Shown in pieces: positions 10,559 through 20,573 of a stretch of DNA of 64,000 nucleotides. The notes below the pieces were generated by a model. The model saw nothing but the letters and a program-made list of their open reading frames with translations. It had not been told where the DNA came from and did not search any database. The first letter of the stretch is position 1, and each line of letters begins with the position of its first letter. Source of the stretch: Lithodes maja. Lineage: Eukaryota > Arthropoda > Malacostraca > Decapoda > Lithodidae. The stretch is from NCBI GenBank assembly GCA_037953745.1, contig JBAKBP010007463.1, positions 1-64,000 on the forward strand, given 5' to 3'. A program made the position numbers and the translations under genes.

Positions 10559-12410
10559 TGTTACGACCGGGCACTCGGGTACACTAGGGCTCTTACACAG
10601 GACTCGAGTATGGCTCGCTGCCACAACGGAAACACACGATCCCAACCCCAGAGTACTGCCAGCCGAACAAAAAACGCCACTACACTCCAGAGTTCTATCT
10701 GCTATAACGGGGTATACAAGAACTCGGTACTAGCGTTTCACACAACAGACTAATAACTAGACGGGAGTTATCTAGTCTGGTCAACAATCAAACAAAGAAG
10801 AAAGTACTACAACACTAAAGAATAGTGTTGGCCGAAGCCGAAGTAATCCACCCTTGAACTAAGAACTTAAGAAGTCCTCCACCCTCTACTTCGGATCGGC
10901 ACTATTACGTTACGTTAAACAATAGTCCTCGAGCATCAAGCAAGGAATCTTCTGATAAGTTAGATGCTTCTCGAATACTCATAAGAAGTAAGTATCGGAT
11001 TTTGAACAGCAATTTAATGAATAACTCACTGGTAATTAAAGGCTTTAAATTGACATAAGAAGAATTATAAGAATAAGAATAAGCAATAGGATATGGCAAA
11101 CATTAAGAAGAAGTACTCCGACAATGCACTGGCAATAGCCTACTAAGATTGTGCTCGTGGGCCACTAATCTCTGAAGTAGCTAAGCGTGCCACACATGAA
11201 ATCAATAGTGCAGAAACAATAATATACATAAGGAGAAGCTTCAATACTATGCTGTATCTGCTGGTCGAGCAAAGTCTAGCTGGGATATCTAAGGTTAAGA
11301 GACAATGGCTGAGCAAGCGGCTCGTAGCCTAGCGAGGTCCTTAAGACTGTGCGGCCAAATTACGGTAATTGACGGGATGCTCTCTTGAGAGATCCAGATC
11401 ACTAGTATCTGGTTCTCTCCTGGCGATCCTCTCAAAGTCAAGCAAATGAGATAGCACAGTGTTGGGTGGCACAGGCAAAAGCCCTCACTCGCAACACAGT
11501 GCTAAACTCCCACGGTACACAGTCAGAAAGACCACCTAGGCGTTCCACGTCTCCGTTGCAATTGTACTGGTTCAACCGCAACCTAGTACTCATAGGAAAT
11601 CACAACTCAGAAACCCTATCCCAGTCTAGCATTGCCTAAACCAGCAGAAAACAGGAACATGAATAATCGCACACAGGGAAATGCATATACGAGTGCAACA
11701 AACATCAATCAATCCTATTCTAGTTAACCCTTCCAAAAATAGGCTATCTAACAGGCACTTATCTCGTGAGAACTCAAGCGATAATACTTTGGCTGACTAA
11801 ATCTGCACCAAAGGGGTCATGGAGGTTAAACAGGGACGAGAAGAGAAGAAGATAGGCTGTTCAGAGAGTAGAGAAAGTTCACATCAGTCGGAAGAATATG
11901 GATAGTTGCAAGGGATATGAGAAGTCGCTTTGCCTGATGAGTTCTGAAGAATGGTGGCAAGAACCTCTCTTTTTATACTCGGCCCTCTAGCGGCATATCT
12001 CAAACTACTTAAGGACCGCCCACTGGCAATCATGACGTCATATTCTCTCTCAATCTGGGATCGACAAAGAACTTCCCACGCGCTGAAAGGGAGGAAGGGG
12101 AGGAGGGAGGAGGGAATTAGGCCTATCTGCCCGCGTGGCGCACTCACTGGTCCCCGTTACGTAATATCTCTCTCTCTCTCCTCTCATCATTACATATAAG
12201 TCCCACACACAATACTTATAACTAATGATATAAAATAGAACTCGTTGACTCAGATGAAAACAAAATACATATTTATAATACTTATAGTACAACGGCTCAC
12301 ATAAACTAAGTTAGGAAACTCTACACAGACTACAGCCAAAGTTCCTGCCCTGACGATCCTAGCGAGAGTGGGCGTTCTGTACAGCATGCTCATACTCGAC
12401 ATGCGTCACA
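10559..12410 (-). repeat. 3' LTR of the integrase-first Gypsy element (left copy)
   Basis: It begins (plus strand) TGTTACGACCGG and ends GCGTCACA, 1852 bp. This is the 3' LTR because the element is on the minus strand. Directly inside it, at 12411-12421, is a C-rich block that reads as a purine tract (CTTGGGGGAGG) on the coding strand, a good polypurine tract. The LTR is unusually long for Gypsy elements. It contains the long hairpin at 10821-10906. Confidence 0.93.
10821..10906 (-). other. Long imperfect hairpin within the Gypsy LTR (second copy at 18498-18583)
   Basis: Three helices stack: AATAGT (10821-10826) with ACTATT (10901-10906); GCCGA (10831-10835) with TCGGC (10896-10900); CCGAAGTA (10838-10845) with TACTTCGG (10887-10894). 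That is 19 base pairs broken by small bulges and closing a loop of about 41 nt. The loop holds two CCACCCT-like words. An element with the same loop words but different stem sequence lies at 61225-61304. It lies in the LTR and could be part of the transcript. Function is unknown. Confidence 0.7.
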
Positions 12411-12927
12411 CCTCCCCCAAGATTTTACTTGCTCAACCCTGAGCTAAAATCTGATATACAGAACCCCATCAAACCCCTCACACCCAGCGACCGCATGGCA
12501 CTAAAACAACGCTGAGTTTATCACTAAAACACATCTTATATAAAAAAAAAAATTCACATTTCATAACTCCTCCCAACAATAGTAAAAGACATAATATCAT
12601 GCTCCCAGAGCGAGCTTACAGCAGCTCAGCCGTTTGATAGTTCGTGGACTACTCAAACACTATAGGCTATGACAAACTTATACAATTATCTATATCAAAA
12701 AGAAAGAGTTTTTATATGATTTTTTATATTTTAATATGTTTTTTTCCGGCTGCACTATAAGGGCAGCCTATTTTCTTCTATACCAAACGCTCAACAATCC
12801 TGCTTTACGACCCAGTACGCTGGGCTACAACCGCGAGCCAACAAGCACCAAGCGCAAAATACTACTCAAACCAAAGCAGGAGGCTACCCGTGTGTCAATC
12901 TCTTCGGGATCATACACCTGTGATAGC
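12411..12927 (-). other. Untranslated stretch between pol stop and 3' LTR
   Basis: About 517 bp separates the gag-pol stop from the 3' LTR. Apart from the polypurine tract next to the LTR I see no reading frame of interest, so there is no envelope-like third gene in this element. Confidence 0.7.
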
Positions 12928-15900
12928 CTACGACTGATCATCTACCCTCGATAAACAATCCGCAATCACATTGTCACATCCCGCAATATGCCGGATGTCC
13001 AGGTTATACTCCTGCAACATCAATGACCACCGGGTCAGTCTCATATTGCGATTGTGAAATTGATTTAGGAATCTCAAAGGGTGATGATCAGTGTAGATAA
13101 CCACGACTGGGCCATAGGCTGGAACATACACCTCGAAGTGCCTGAGTGACAGCACAATCGCCAGTAATTCCTTTTCTATTGTAGAATAGTTCTTTTGTGC
13201 AGCATTGAACTTCTTAGAAAAGAAACTTACTGGGTGTTCCACACCTTCATTGTCTGTCTGTAGCAAGACGGCACCAGCCCCTACACCACTAGCATCTGTT
13301 GCCAGCTGAAAAGGCCTGTTAAAGTCTGGGGCCCTGAGTATCGGGTGAGTACACAGCAAATGCTTCACTAAATTAAAAGCCTTTTCACACTCAGGCGCCC
13401 ACAAAAACTTTTTGTCTTTAGATAACAAATCTGTGAGAGGTGCCAACACCGTGGAGTAACCTTTTATAAAGCGTCTGTAGTAGCCTATCATACCCAAGAA
13501 TCTCATGATCTGCTTCTTGGTGGTTGGGTGCGGAAATTTATTGATAGCCTGTACCTTGTTCTGAGGAGGGCACACCTGTCCCCTTCCCACTACAAACCCA
13601 AGGTACTGCACAGTGGCTTTTACGAAGTCACACTTTGCCAAATTTACTACCAGACTTGCTTCACTAAGTTTCCGGAACAAGGTCTCCAGGTGCTCACAAT
13701 GGCTCTCAAAGTCGTCATCATAAATGATTACATCGTCCAAGTATACGGTGCAATTTGGAATGTCCTTGACAATTTCATTCATCAGGTTCTGAAACGTTGC
13801 TGGTGCATTCTTAAGTCCGTAGGGCATAACATTACACCGGTAAGTACTCCCGTCCACCACAAAACCACATACCTCTTTAGCGCGCTCGGACAAAGGTACT
13901 TGCCAGTAACCTTTTACTAAATCAACTTTAGACAAAAACCGAGCATTACCAATTTTATCAACACTATCATCAACCCGAGGAAGAGGATATGGGTTAGTTG
14001 GAGTCAAACCGTTTAGCCTACGGAAATCAATACAGAAGCGTACCTTGCCATCTGGTTTAGGCTGCAGTGTTACGGGGGAAGTCCATTTAACGGTACCCTT
14101 CTCTATCAACCCTCTACCGAGCATATACTCCAACTCATCCCTCAGAGCGGGTAGTTTTATGGGGGGCACACGGTATGGGATTGACTTAAAGGGTAGATGG
14201 TGCCCCACGTCAACATCATGCATAGCCTGAGTAGTGAGGCCTGGATGTTCAGCGAATACAGTGGGGTATAAACCGAGCAACTGACGGATAGCTTCAAATT
14301 GCGGCTCAGGCAAATGGGCTATAGCCTCGTCAGCCCTTAGGCTCGAGTTCCCCGCCCACTGATCCGCTGAAACATGGTGATCCCAGCTATCCTCCTCTGA
14401 AGCTTGACTGTCCCCCTCTCCTTCTCCACCACGGCCGCAACAAGCCAACACAGGGACAGTGAGAGGCTCAGAGGGGCGCCTCACATACTCTTTTATCAGG
14501 TTCACGTGACATAACTGATTCTTCTTCCTCCTGTCTGGAGTGGCAACAAGATAATCTAGGTCCGAAATTTTCTCCACAATTTTATAGGGTCCAGTATACT
14601 TCGCCGACAAGGGGTTACCCACCAAAGGCAACAAAATCAACACCTCCTGTCCCACAATGAACTCCCGGAGCTTCACTTTGCGATCATACCTGTCCTTCAT
14701 TAAAGCTTGTGACCCTGTTAAATTCCGACCTGCCATCTCCAGACTCTTAAGCATGCGCTCACGGCTTTCAAACACATACTTCAACAAGGAACAAGGCGGC
14801 ACAGTTCCTTCCCAAATTTCCCGCAGCATATTAAGGGGGCCCCTGACTCGGTGTCCAAAAATCAGCTCGTTTGGACTAAATCCCAGGCTCTCACCAGGCA
14901 CTTCCCGAGCAGCAAACAGTACATACGGCAATCCCAGATCCCAATCTCTTCCGTTATCAGCACAATAACACCTGAGCATGCTTTTAAGGGTGGCATGCCA
15001 CCGCTCAAGCACCCCTTGGCTCTCAGGGTGATACGCTGACGATACCACCGCCCGTATTCCATGCTGTTGCATTGTTTGCTTAAAGAGATTGGAGGTGAAA
15101 TTGGACCCCTGATCAGACTGAATCTCCTCCGGGTACCCGTACCTTGAAAAGTACCACAACAAGTTACTGACTACCGTCTTAGCCATGCCGTTTTTCATGG
15201 GGTATGCATCGGGGTATCTAGTGGCAACATCCATGATGGTTAACAAAAATTTATTACCAGCCTTTGTGGGAGGGAGGGGACCAACCATGTCAACAACAAT
15301 CTTACTAAAAGGTGGCCCAATTACAGGAATAGGGTGCAACGGAGCTTTAGGAATAACTTGGTTTGGTTTCCCGACCCGTTGACAAATATCACATGAGTTT
15401 ATCCAGGACTGCACATGAGACTTCATCCCCGGCCACCAAAACAACTTCCCCAAAGCCGCCACCGTTTTTCTTACCCCCAAATGTCCTGCCAGCGGTGTGT
15501 CATGCGCCAAACTCAGTAGGCTATCCCTGCACTCCCGCGGCACCATCAACTGGTCCACTACCCCGGACCCCATCTTCCAGCTACGGTTAGGGTCTTGAAA
15601 ACGCCGATACAGGATGCCATCTAAATAAAAAAAATCTCCCGGCTGTGCATCACCGTCCTCGTCGAGCTCCACAGCTCCATTAGCACACGTTTGGAGCTCA
15701 GGGTCCTCCAGCTGCAACCGACGTATATCTGAGGGTGCCAAGCGATCTAACTGCTCCCGGAGCAATGCATGACCCTCCCCGATACTGAGCTGCTCCCTCT
15801 GTCTCTCTCGATGTTCATAACGTTGCTGTCGTGGAGACTCGTCAGGCCCAGCCTCGTCACTCTCGATGACAGGCCCAGAGGCTACTCCAGAACTAAGTAA

Positions 15901-18021
15901 TGGTGCTAATACTGAATCACCCAGGAGAGCCGCCGAGTCAAAACTCTTAAAACCAACTCCAGCTTTAGCCTCCTCCTGTTGATCGTTCCTCTGCTGGTCT
16001 GAAGACGGAGGACTAGGCGGTGACACTTTAGCTGCCCGAGCTCGGGTGACAGCACACGCCATGGGTTGTGCCTGGCACCGCTCGACCCACTCTCGCTCTT
16101 CCCTACTCACGTCGGCCGGCCTCTCGGCAACGACTAAGGGTAGAACCTCAGAAGCGGGCATTGCAAAGTCGTTGCCGAGAAGAAGGTCGACGCCCTCCAC
16201 TGGCAGTTTCTCCACAATCCCAACATCCAATTCACGTGCCACACCATCCACCTCCAACTCCAACCGCACCAGCGGGTATGACCGAGTTGCATTAATACCC
16301 TGCACCACCACCACCCGAGCCGCATTTATAGGGTAGCCAGTCAAGTTTTTCATCAAAGTCTGGGAAGCACCTGTATCACGCAAGACCTCTACTCCATGCT
16401 TGCGCCCCGCCCACATCACGCAACCCCGTCCTCTATGGTCGCAAAAAACATCCTGAGCAGGGTTCGAGCCTCCCAGGTGCTTCTGCATTGGCTGTGCCTC
16501 AGCCTCTGACGAACTGCCCCGGGCAAACTCAGAAGGCTTCAGAGACACACCAATGTTGCAGGCCAAAGACACAGCTGCTGTAGGTGGTTTGCTAGGACAG
16601 ACTCTTGCAAAGTGCCCCTTTTTATGACATTGATAACACTCTAACTCCCCTTTGGGCTTCCCTTGGTACTGGGAAGGGCCCGGCCCCTTCTTAAATGGGA
16701 CGGTGCTAGTCTTGTGGTCAGTCTTGGTATCATAACTCTTGTACTTGTTTGCATAAGATATATTACTAACTCGGGGGGGTGGGGCGTCACGCCCCTTGTT
16801 ACCTGCCTCACTACGCTGGGCAGACCCGCACCCACGAATTAATGATAGCCGGAGGTCAGCCATCTCAGCTGCCTCCTGTAGAGTTTTTGGATTCTTTTCT
16901 TTAATAGTTAAAGTCATTTCTGCACCTGTACACTTATAAAACTGCTCGAGCAGAAACAGCTCAGTCAACTGTTCGGCCGTCTCAGCTTTCTCAGAACGTG
17001 TCCAGTTTGTAAGTGCATCTTTTAAGTCCCGGGCATGTTCAAGAAAGGTCGCCTCCCTAGTCTTTGTAACACCCCGAAACTTCAATCGATATGTTTCTGG
17101 TTGCAACTCGTATGCCCATAGGACAGCTCTCTTCAATTCTGGGTAGTCAATGCAAGACTCTAAAGGCAGTGCATCATAAGCCTTCAGACCCTTACCCGTA
17201 AGTCTTGAGGAGACCAGAGCTGCCCACTTCTCTTCAGGCCAATTATGCTCCCTACACTTCTTCTCAAAACGATTAAAAAATTCTGTGACTTCAGTTTCAC
17301 TAAATGCCGGCACCAACTTGACTAAGTGAGACAAGGACTGTTCTCTTACTTGGCCCTCCCGGCCCATCCGAATCCCTGTCGACTCTGCACGAGTCTTATC
17401 TAAGTCTATCTGAGCACAATATTTCTCGGAGTCGTATCTAAGCTCAGCCTCGTGCCTCCTAACCTCAATCTCATGCCTCCTAGTCTCATTCTCCTGCTTC
17501 CTAACCTCAGTCTCATGCCTCCTAGTCTCATTCTCCATTTTAGCAAGCTCGAGTTTAAATATCATCTCAGGAGACAGGCCGGAAGAGGGAGCTGCCACTA
17601 CTGAAGGAGGGGGGGCAAGAACTGGGGAACCACCATACGCACCGCCCGAGGGCACTCCAATCTTCCAATGCTCATCCCTCTGTGGGAGAGTGCTAACCTC
17701 CGGCAACTGAGTGGACGGCACTGTGGGAGTCGAGTGAGAGGGGATCTGGGGAGGAACCCCCCCAAACGCCCTCTCCTCCGAAACCCCATGTCGCCCACGC
17801 AACACCCAGGAAATCAGCTCCCCCTTGGACATCCCTCCTACATTGGATAGACCCAAAACCTTGGCTATCAGGTGCAAGCCATAAACATTCACCCCAGTCA
17901 GCCTCTCCTCCGTCACATGGTACTGCTTACTCACAAAAAGTCTAGCATCCTCCTCACTAGTTACTAACGGCACCTCCTCACTTAGCATCTCTCGCTCCTC
18001 GTCAGTACTAGGGCCCGACAT
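12928..18021 (-). CDS. Gag-protease-integrase-RT-RNase H polyprotein
   Basis: A single open frame of 1697 codons starts at the ATG at 18021 (a longer version begins with a non-ATG codon). Residues about 40-80 look like a SAP-type helix pair. Residues 155-197 are a charged coiled coil of ETRRHE repeats. A CCHC zinc knuckle (CYQCHKKGHFARVC) lies at 462-475 and a protease DTGAS at 549. The integrase has an HHCC zone near 840-885 and catalytic D910, D970 and E1006, the last two 35 residues apart. RT follows, with DFRRLNG near 1337 and YLDD at 1427. RNase H follows with TDASG near 1575, then a stop. No frameshift or internal stop is present, so the product may be functional. Integrase before RT is the notable feature. 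Confidence 0.93.
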   Translation of the reverse strand: MSGPSTDEEREMLSEEVPLVTSEEDARLFVSKQYHVTEERLTGVNVYGLHLIAKVLGLSNVGGMSKGELISWVLRGRHGVSEERAFGGVPPQIPSHSTPTVPSTQLPEVSTLPQRDEHWKIGVPSGGAYGGSPVLAPPPSVVAAPSSGLSPEMIFKLELAKMENETRRHETEVRKQENETRRHEIEVRRHEAELRYDSEKYCAQIDLDKTRAESTGIRMGREGQVREQSLSHLVKLVPAFSETEVTEFFNRFEKKCREHNWPEEKWAALVSSRLTGKGLKAYDALPLESCIDYPELKRAVLWAYELQPETYRLKFRGVTKTREATFLEHARDLKDALTNWTRSEKAETAEQLTELFLLEQFYKCTGAEMTLTIKEKNPKTLQEAAEMADLRLSLIRGCGSAQRSEAGNKGRDAPPPRVSNISYANKYKSYDTKTDHKTSTVPFKKGPGPSQYQGKPKGELECYQCHKKGHFARVCPSKPPTAAVSLACNIGVSLKPSEFARGSSSEAEAQPMQKHLGGSNPAQDVFCDHRGRGCVMWAGRKHGVEVLRDTGASQTLMKNLTGYPINAARVVVVQGINATRSYPLVRLELEVDGVARELDVGIVEKLPVEGVDLLLGNDFAMPASEVLPLVVAERPADVSREEREWVERCQAQPMACAVTRARAAKVSPPSPPSSDQQRNDQQEEAKAGVGFKSFDSAALLGDSVLAPLLSSGVASGPVIESDEAGPDESPRQQRYEHRERQREQLSIGEGHALLREQLDRLAPSDIRRLQLEDPELQTCANGAVELDEDGDAQPGDFFYLDGILYRRFQDPNRSWKMGSGVVDQLMVPRECRDSLLSLAHDTPLAGHLGVRKTVAALGKLFWWPGMKSHVQSWINSCDICQRVGKPNQVIPKAPLHPIPVIGPPFSKIVVDMVGPLPPTKAGNKFLLTIMDVATRYPDAYPMKNGMAKTVVSNLLWYFSRYGYPEEIQSDQGSNFTSNLFKQTMQQHGIRAVVSSAYHPESQGVLERWHATLKSMLRCYCADNGRDWDLGLPYVLFAAREVPGESLGFSPNELIFGHRVRGPLNMLREIWEGTVPPCSLLKYVFESRERMLKSLEMAGRNLTGSQALMKDRYDRKVKLREFIVGQEVLILLPLVGNPLSAKYTGPYKIVEKISDLDYLVATPDRRKKNQLCHVNLIKEYVRRPSEPLTVPVLACCGRGGEGEGDSQASEEDSWDHHVSADQWAGNSSLRADEAIAHLPEPQFEAIRQLLGLYPTVFAEHPGLTTQAMHDVDVGHHLPFKSIPYRVPPIKLPALRDELEYMLGRGLIEKGTVKWTSPVTLQPKPDGKVRFCIDFRRLNGLTPTNPYPLPRVDDSVDKIGNARFLSKVDLVKGYWQVPLSERAKEVCGFVVDGSTYRCNVMPYGLKNAPATFQNLMNEIVKDIPNCTVYLDDVIIYDDDFESHCEHLETLFRKLSEASLVVNLAKCDFVKATVQYLGFVVGRGQVCPPQNKVQAINKFPHPTTKKQIMRFLGMIGYYRRFIKGYSTVLAPLTDLLSKDKKFLWAPECEKAFNLVKHLLCTHPILRAPDFNRPFQLATDASGVGAGAVLLQTDNEGVEHPVSFFSKKFNAAQKNYSTIEKELLAIVLSLRHFEVYVPAYGPVVVIYTDHHPLRFLNQFHNRNMRLTRWSLMLQEYNLDIRHIAGCDNVIADCLSRVDDQS

Positions 18022-18235
18022 ACTGAAGTTCACCAAAAAATTCTCGAGACAAAAGTGTTAAACTCCCTTATGCAAGCACTAATTACTAAATTAACTGGAG
18101 TCTCTTAAATGCTCTCCTAATTGCCTTACAAAAAAAAATATTCTTCAATATGTACGCTAAAGTACGAACAAACAAATGTTGTACAATTCTGCAAAAAAAT
18201 ATACTGTTCACAAAATCCTAAGCAAGGTCGCCATT
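18022..18235 (-). promoter_or_regulatory. 5' leader with primer-binding site of the Gypsy element
   Basis: Between the 5' LTR and the gag ATG there are about 214 bp. Reading the minus strand out of the LTR (..CGTAACA), two bases are followed by TGGCGACCTTGC, which fits a primer-binding site complementary to a tRNA 3' CCA end (18222-18233). I could not assign the tRNA species. Packaging signals probably lie here but none is recognisable. Confidence 0.65.
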
Positions 18236-20097
18236 TGTTACGACCGGGCACTCGGGTACACTAGGGCTCTTACACAGGACTCGAGTATGGCTCGCTGCCA
18301 CAACGGAAACACACGATCCCAACCCCAGAGTACTGCCAGCCGAACAAAAAACGCCACTACACTCCAGAGTTCTATCTGCTATAACGGGGTATACAAGAAC
18401 TCGGTACTAGCGTTTCACACAACAGACTAATAACTAGACGGGAGTTATCTAGTCTGGTCAACAATCAAACAAAGAAGAAAGTACTACAACACTAAAGAAT
18501 AGTGTTGGCCGAAGCCGAAGTAATCCACCCTTGAACTAAGAACTTAAGAAGTCCTCCACCCTCTACTTCGGATCGGCACTATTACGTTACGTTAAACAAT
18601 AGTCCTCGAGCATCAAGCAAGGAATCTTCTGATAAGTTAGATGCTTCTCGAATACTCATAAGAAGTAAGTATCGGATTTTGAACAGCAATTTAATGAATA
18701 ACTCACTGGTAATTAAAGGCTTTAAATTGACATAAGAAGAATTATAAGAATAAGAATAAGCAATAGGATATGGCAAACATTAAGAAGAAGTACTCCGACA
18801 ATGCACTGGCAATAGCCTACTAAGATTGTGCTCGTGGGCCACTAATCTCTGAAGTAGCTAAGCGTGCCACACATGAAATCAATAGTGCAGAAACAATAAT
18901 ATACATAAGGAGAAGCTTCAATACTATGCTGTATCTGCTGGTCGAGCAAAGTCTAGCTGGGATATCTAAGGTTAAGAGACAATGGCTGAGCAAGCGGCTC
19001 GTAGCCTAGCGAGGTCCTTAAGACTGTGCGGCCAAATTACGGTAATTGACGGGATGCTCTCTTGAGAGATCCAGATCACTAGTATCTGGTTCTCTCCTGG
19101 CGATCCTCTCAAAGTCAAGCAAATGAGATAGCACAGTGTTGGGTGGCACAGGCAAAAGCCCTCACTCGCAACACAGTGCTAAACTCCCACGGTACACAGT
19201 CAGAAAGACCACCTAGGCGTTCCACGTCTCCGTTGCAATTGTACTGGTTCAACCGCAACCTAGTACTCATAGGAAATCACAACTCAGAAACCCTATCCCA
19301 GTCTAGCATTGCCTAAACCAGCAGAAAACAGGAACATGAATAATCGCACACAGGGAAATGCATATACGAGTGCAACAAACATCAATCAATCCTATTCTAG
19401 TTAACCCTTCCAAAAATAGGCTATCTAACAGGCACTTATCTCGTGAGAACTCAAGCGATAATACTTTGGCTGACTAAATCTGCACCAAAGGGGTCATGGA
19501 GGTTAAACAGGGACGAGAAGAGAAGAAGATAGGCTGTTCAGAGAGTAGAGAAAGTTCACATCAGTCGGAAGAATATGGATAGTTGCAAGGGATATGAGAA
19601 GTCGCTTTGCCTGATGAGTTCTGAAGAATGGTGGCAAGAACCTCTCTTTTTATACTCGGCCCTCTAGCGGCATATCTCAAACTACTTAAGGACCGCCCAC
19701 TGGCAATCATGACGTCATATTCTCTCTCAATCTGGGATCGACAAAGAACTTCCCACGCGCTGAAAGGGAGGAAGGGAGGAGGGAGGAGGGAATTAGGCCT
19801 ATCTGCCCGCGTGGCGCACTCACTGGTCCCCGTTACGTAATATCTCTCTCTCTCTCCTCTCATCATTACATATAAGTCCCACACACAATACTTATAACTA
19901 ATGATATAAAATAGAACTCGTTGACTCAGATGAAAACAAAATACATATTTATAATACTTATAGTACAACGGCTCACATAAACTAAGTTAGGAAACTCTAC
20001 ACAGACTACAGCCAAAGTTCCTGCCCTGACGATCCTAGCGAGAGTGGGGCCTGACTGGGCGTTCTGTACAGCATGCTCATACTCGACATGCGTCACA
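18236..20097 (-). repeat. 5' LTR of the integrase-first Gypsy element (right copy)
   Basis: It runs TGTTACGACC to GCGTCACA on the plus strand, 1862 bp. It equals the left LTR except for an extra 11 bp in the GTGGGGCCTGACTGGGCG stretch (near 20047) and one fewer G near 19776. It should carry the promoter for the minus-strand transcript; I could not place a TATA box with confidence. Short frames inside it occur in both LTRs only because the LTRs are copies. Confidence 0.93.
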
Positions 20098-20478
20098 ACG
20101 TGTAGAAGGAGTTGTAGCAGCAGTTGTTGCAGCAACAGCAGCAGACTCTCCCCCCTCCACTCTCACTGCCTCGATGATCGCCACTTCCTCGCCATCACTC
20201 TCATCAGCCAAGGTGCTGAAGTTGTTGTAGGTCTTGAGTGGCTGCCTTTTCAGCTTGCAGGCCGTTGCACTTGTAGACACCACTTTCCAGGGGGCTTCAC
20301 GATCCCTGGGAACACTTCCGGTAGCCTCAAACTTCTTCTCCGCCATAGCTAGTCTCAAGGCCAAATTTTCATCTCTGAGACACTGAATCTCCTGCTCCAC
20401 ATTCTCTAGTCTTTCTTGCAAAGCAAGACAAAGCTGGAGAGTATGGGAGGAGACAGCAGACTCATCAACACCAGCCAT
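20098..20478 (-). pseudogene. CR1 ORF1 N-terminal coiled-coil segment (copy 1, cut off by the Gypsy insertion)
   Basis: The minus-strand ATG at 20478 opens a frame beginning MAGVDESAVSSHTLQLCLAL. A leucine/glutamate-rich coiled coil follows (ERLENVEQEIQCLRDENLALRLAMAEKK), then a Ser/Ala-rich linker (AAVAATTAATTPSTR). The Gypsy element starts immediately after, and the frame resumes at 10558 with the basic stretch before the esterase GDSM motif. Copy 2 has the homologous N-terminus at 50281-50667. ORF1 coiled coils usually mediate protein assembly on element RNA; that role is inferred here. Confidence 0.8.
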
Positions 20479-20573
20479 CACTAAGAAAGTCCACTAGGAC
20501 CTCACTATGGGTAAACAGGTACACTAGCAGTCACTGGGGATGTCCGCACTGGTCAAGGGTCAGAGGGCAATGT

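Larger units (their letters stand above)
10559..20097 (-). mobile_element. Gypsy-type LTR retrotransposon with integrase upstream of RT (Gmr1-like order), apparently complete
   Basis: This is a complete-looking minus-strand element with two LTRs (10559-12410 and 18236-20097), a single gag-pol frame (12928-18021) and a 4-bp target duplication ACGT (10555-10558 and 20098-20101). LTR ends are TG...CA. By eye the LTRs differ only by an 11-bp and a 1-bp indel near their right ends, implying very recent insertion. It interrupts CR1 ORF1. Domain order is Gag, protease, integrase, RT, RNase H. That order is copia-like, yet the RT is Ty3/Gypsy in sequence. Elements with this arrangement are known as the Gmr1 group. 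Membership is inferred and needs an RT phylogeny. Confidence 0.92.
6872..20573 (-). mobile_element. CR1-type LINE (copy 1), interrupted by a Gypsy-type element
   Basis: This minus-strand element has a 3' tail of repeated ATAAGAAC units (6872-6902 on the plus strand). A 3' UTR, ORF2 (RT then endonuclease in descending coordinates) and ORF1 (esterase, then coiled coil) follow. The Gypsy element at 10559-20097 sits inside ORF1, so the ORF1 N-terminus and 5' UTR lie beyond it at 20098-20573. Removing the insert and one ACGT duplication leaves ORF1 in frame across the junction. The 5' UTR ends near 20570, where similarity to copy 2 (about 50640-50760) stops. Octamer 3' tails and an esterase-bearing ORF1 are known features of CR1/L2-type LINEs. 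Confidence 0.85.

Noticed and set aside
10905..12147. Short frames in the Gypsy LTR, repeated at 18582-19968
   Set aside because: They recur only because the two LTRs are near-identical copies; the second pair even differs in frame because of a 1-bp indel.
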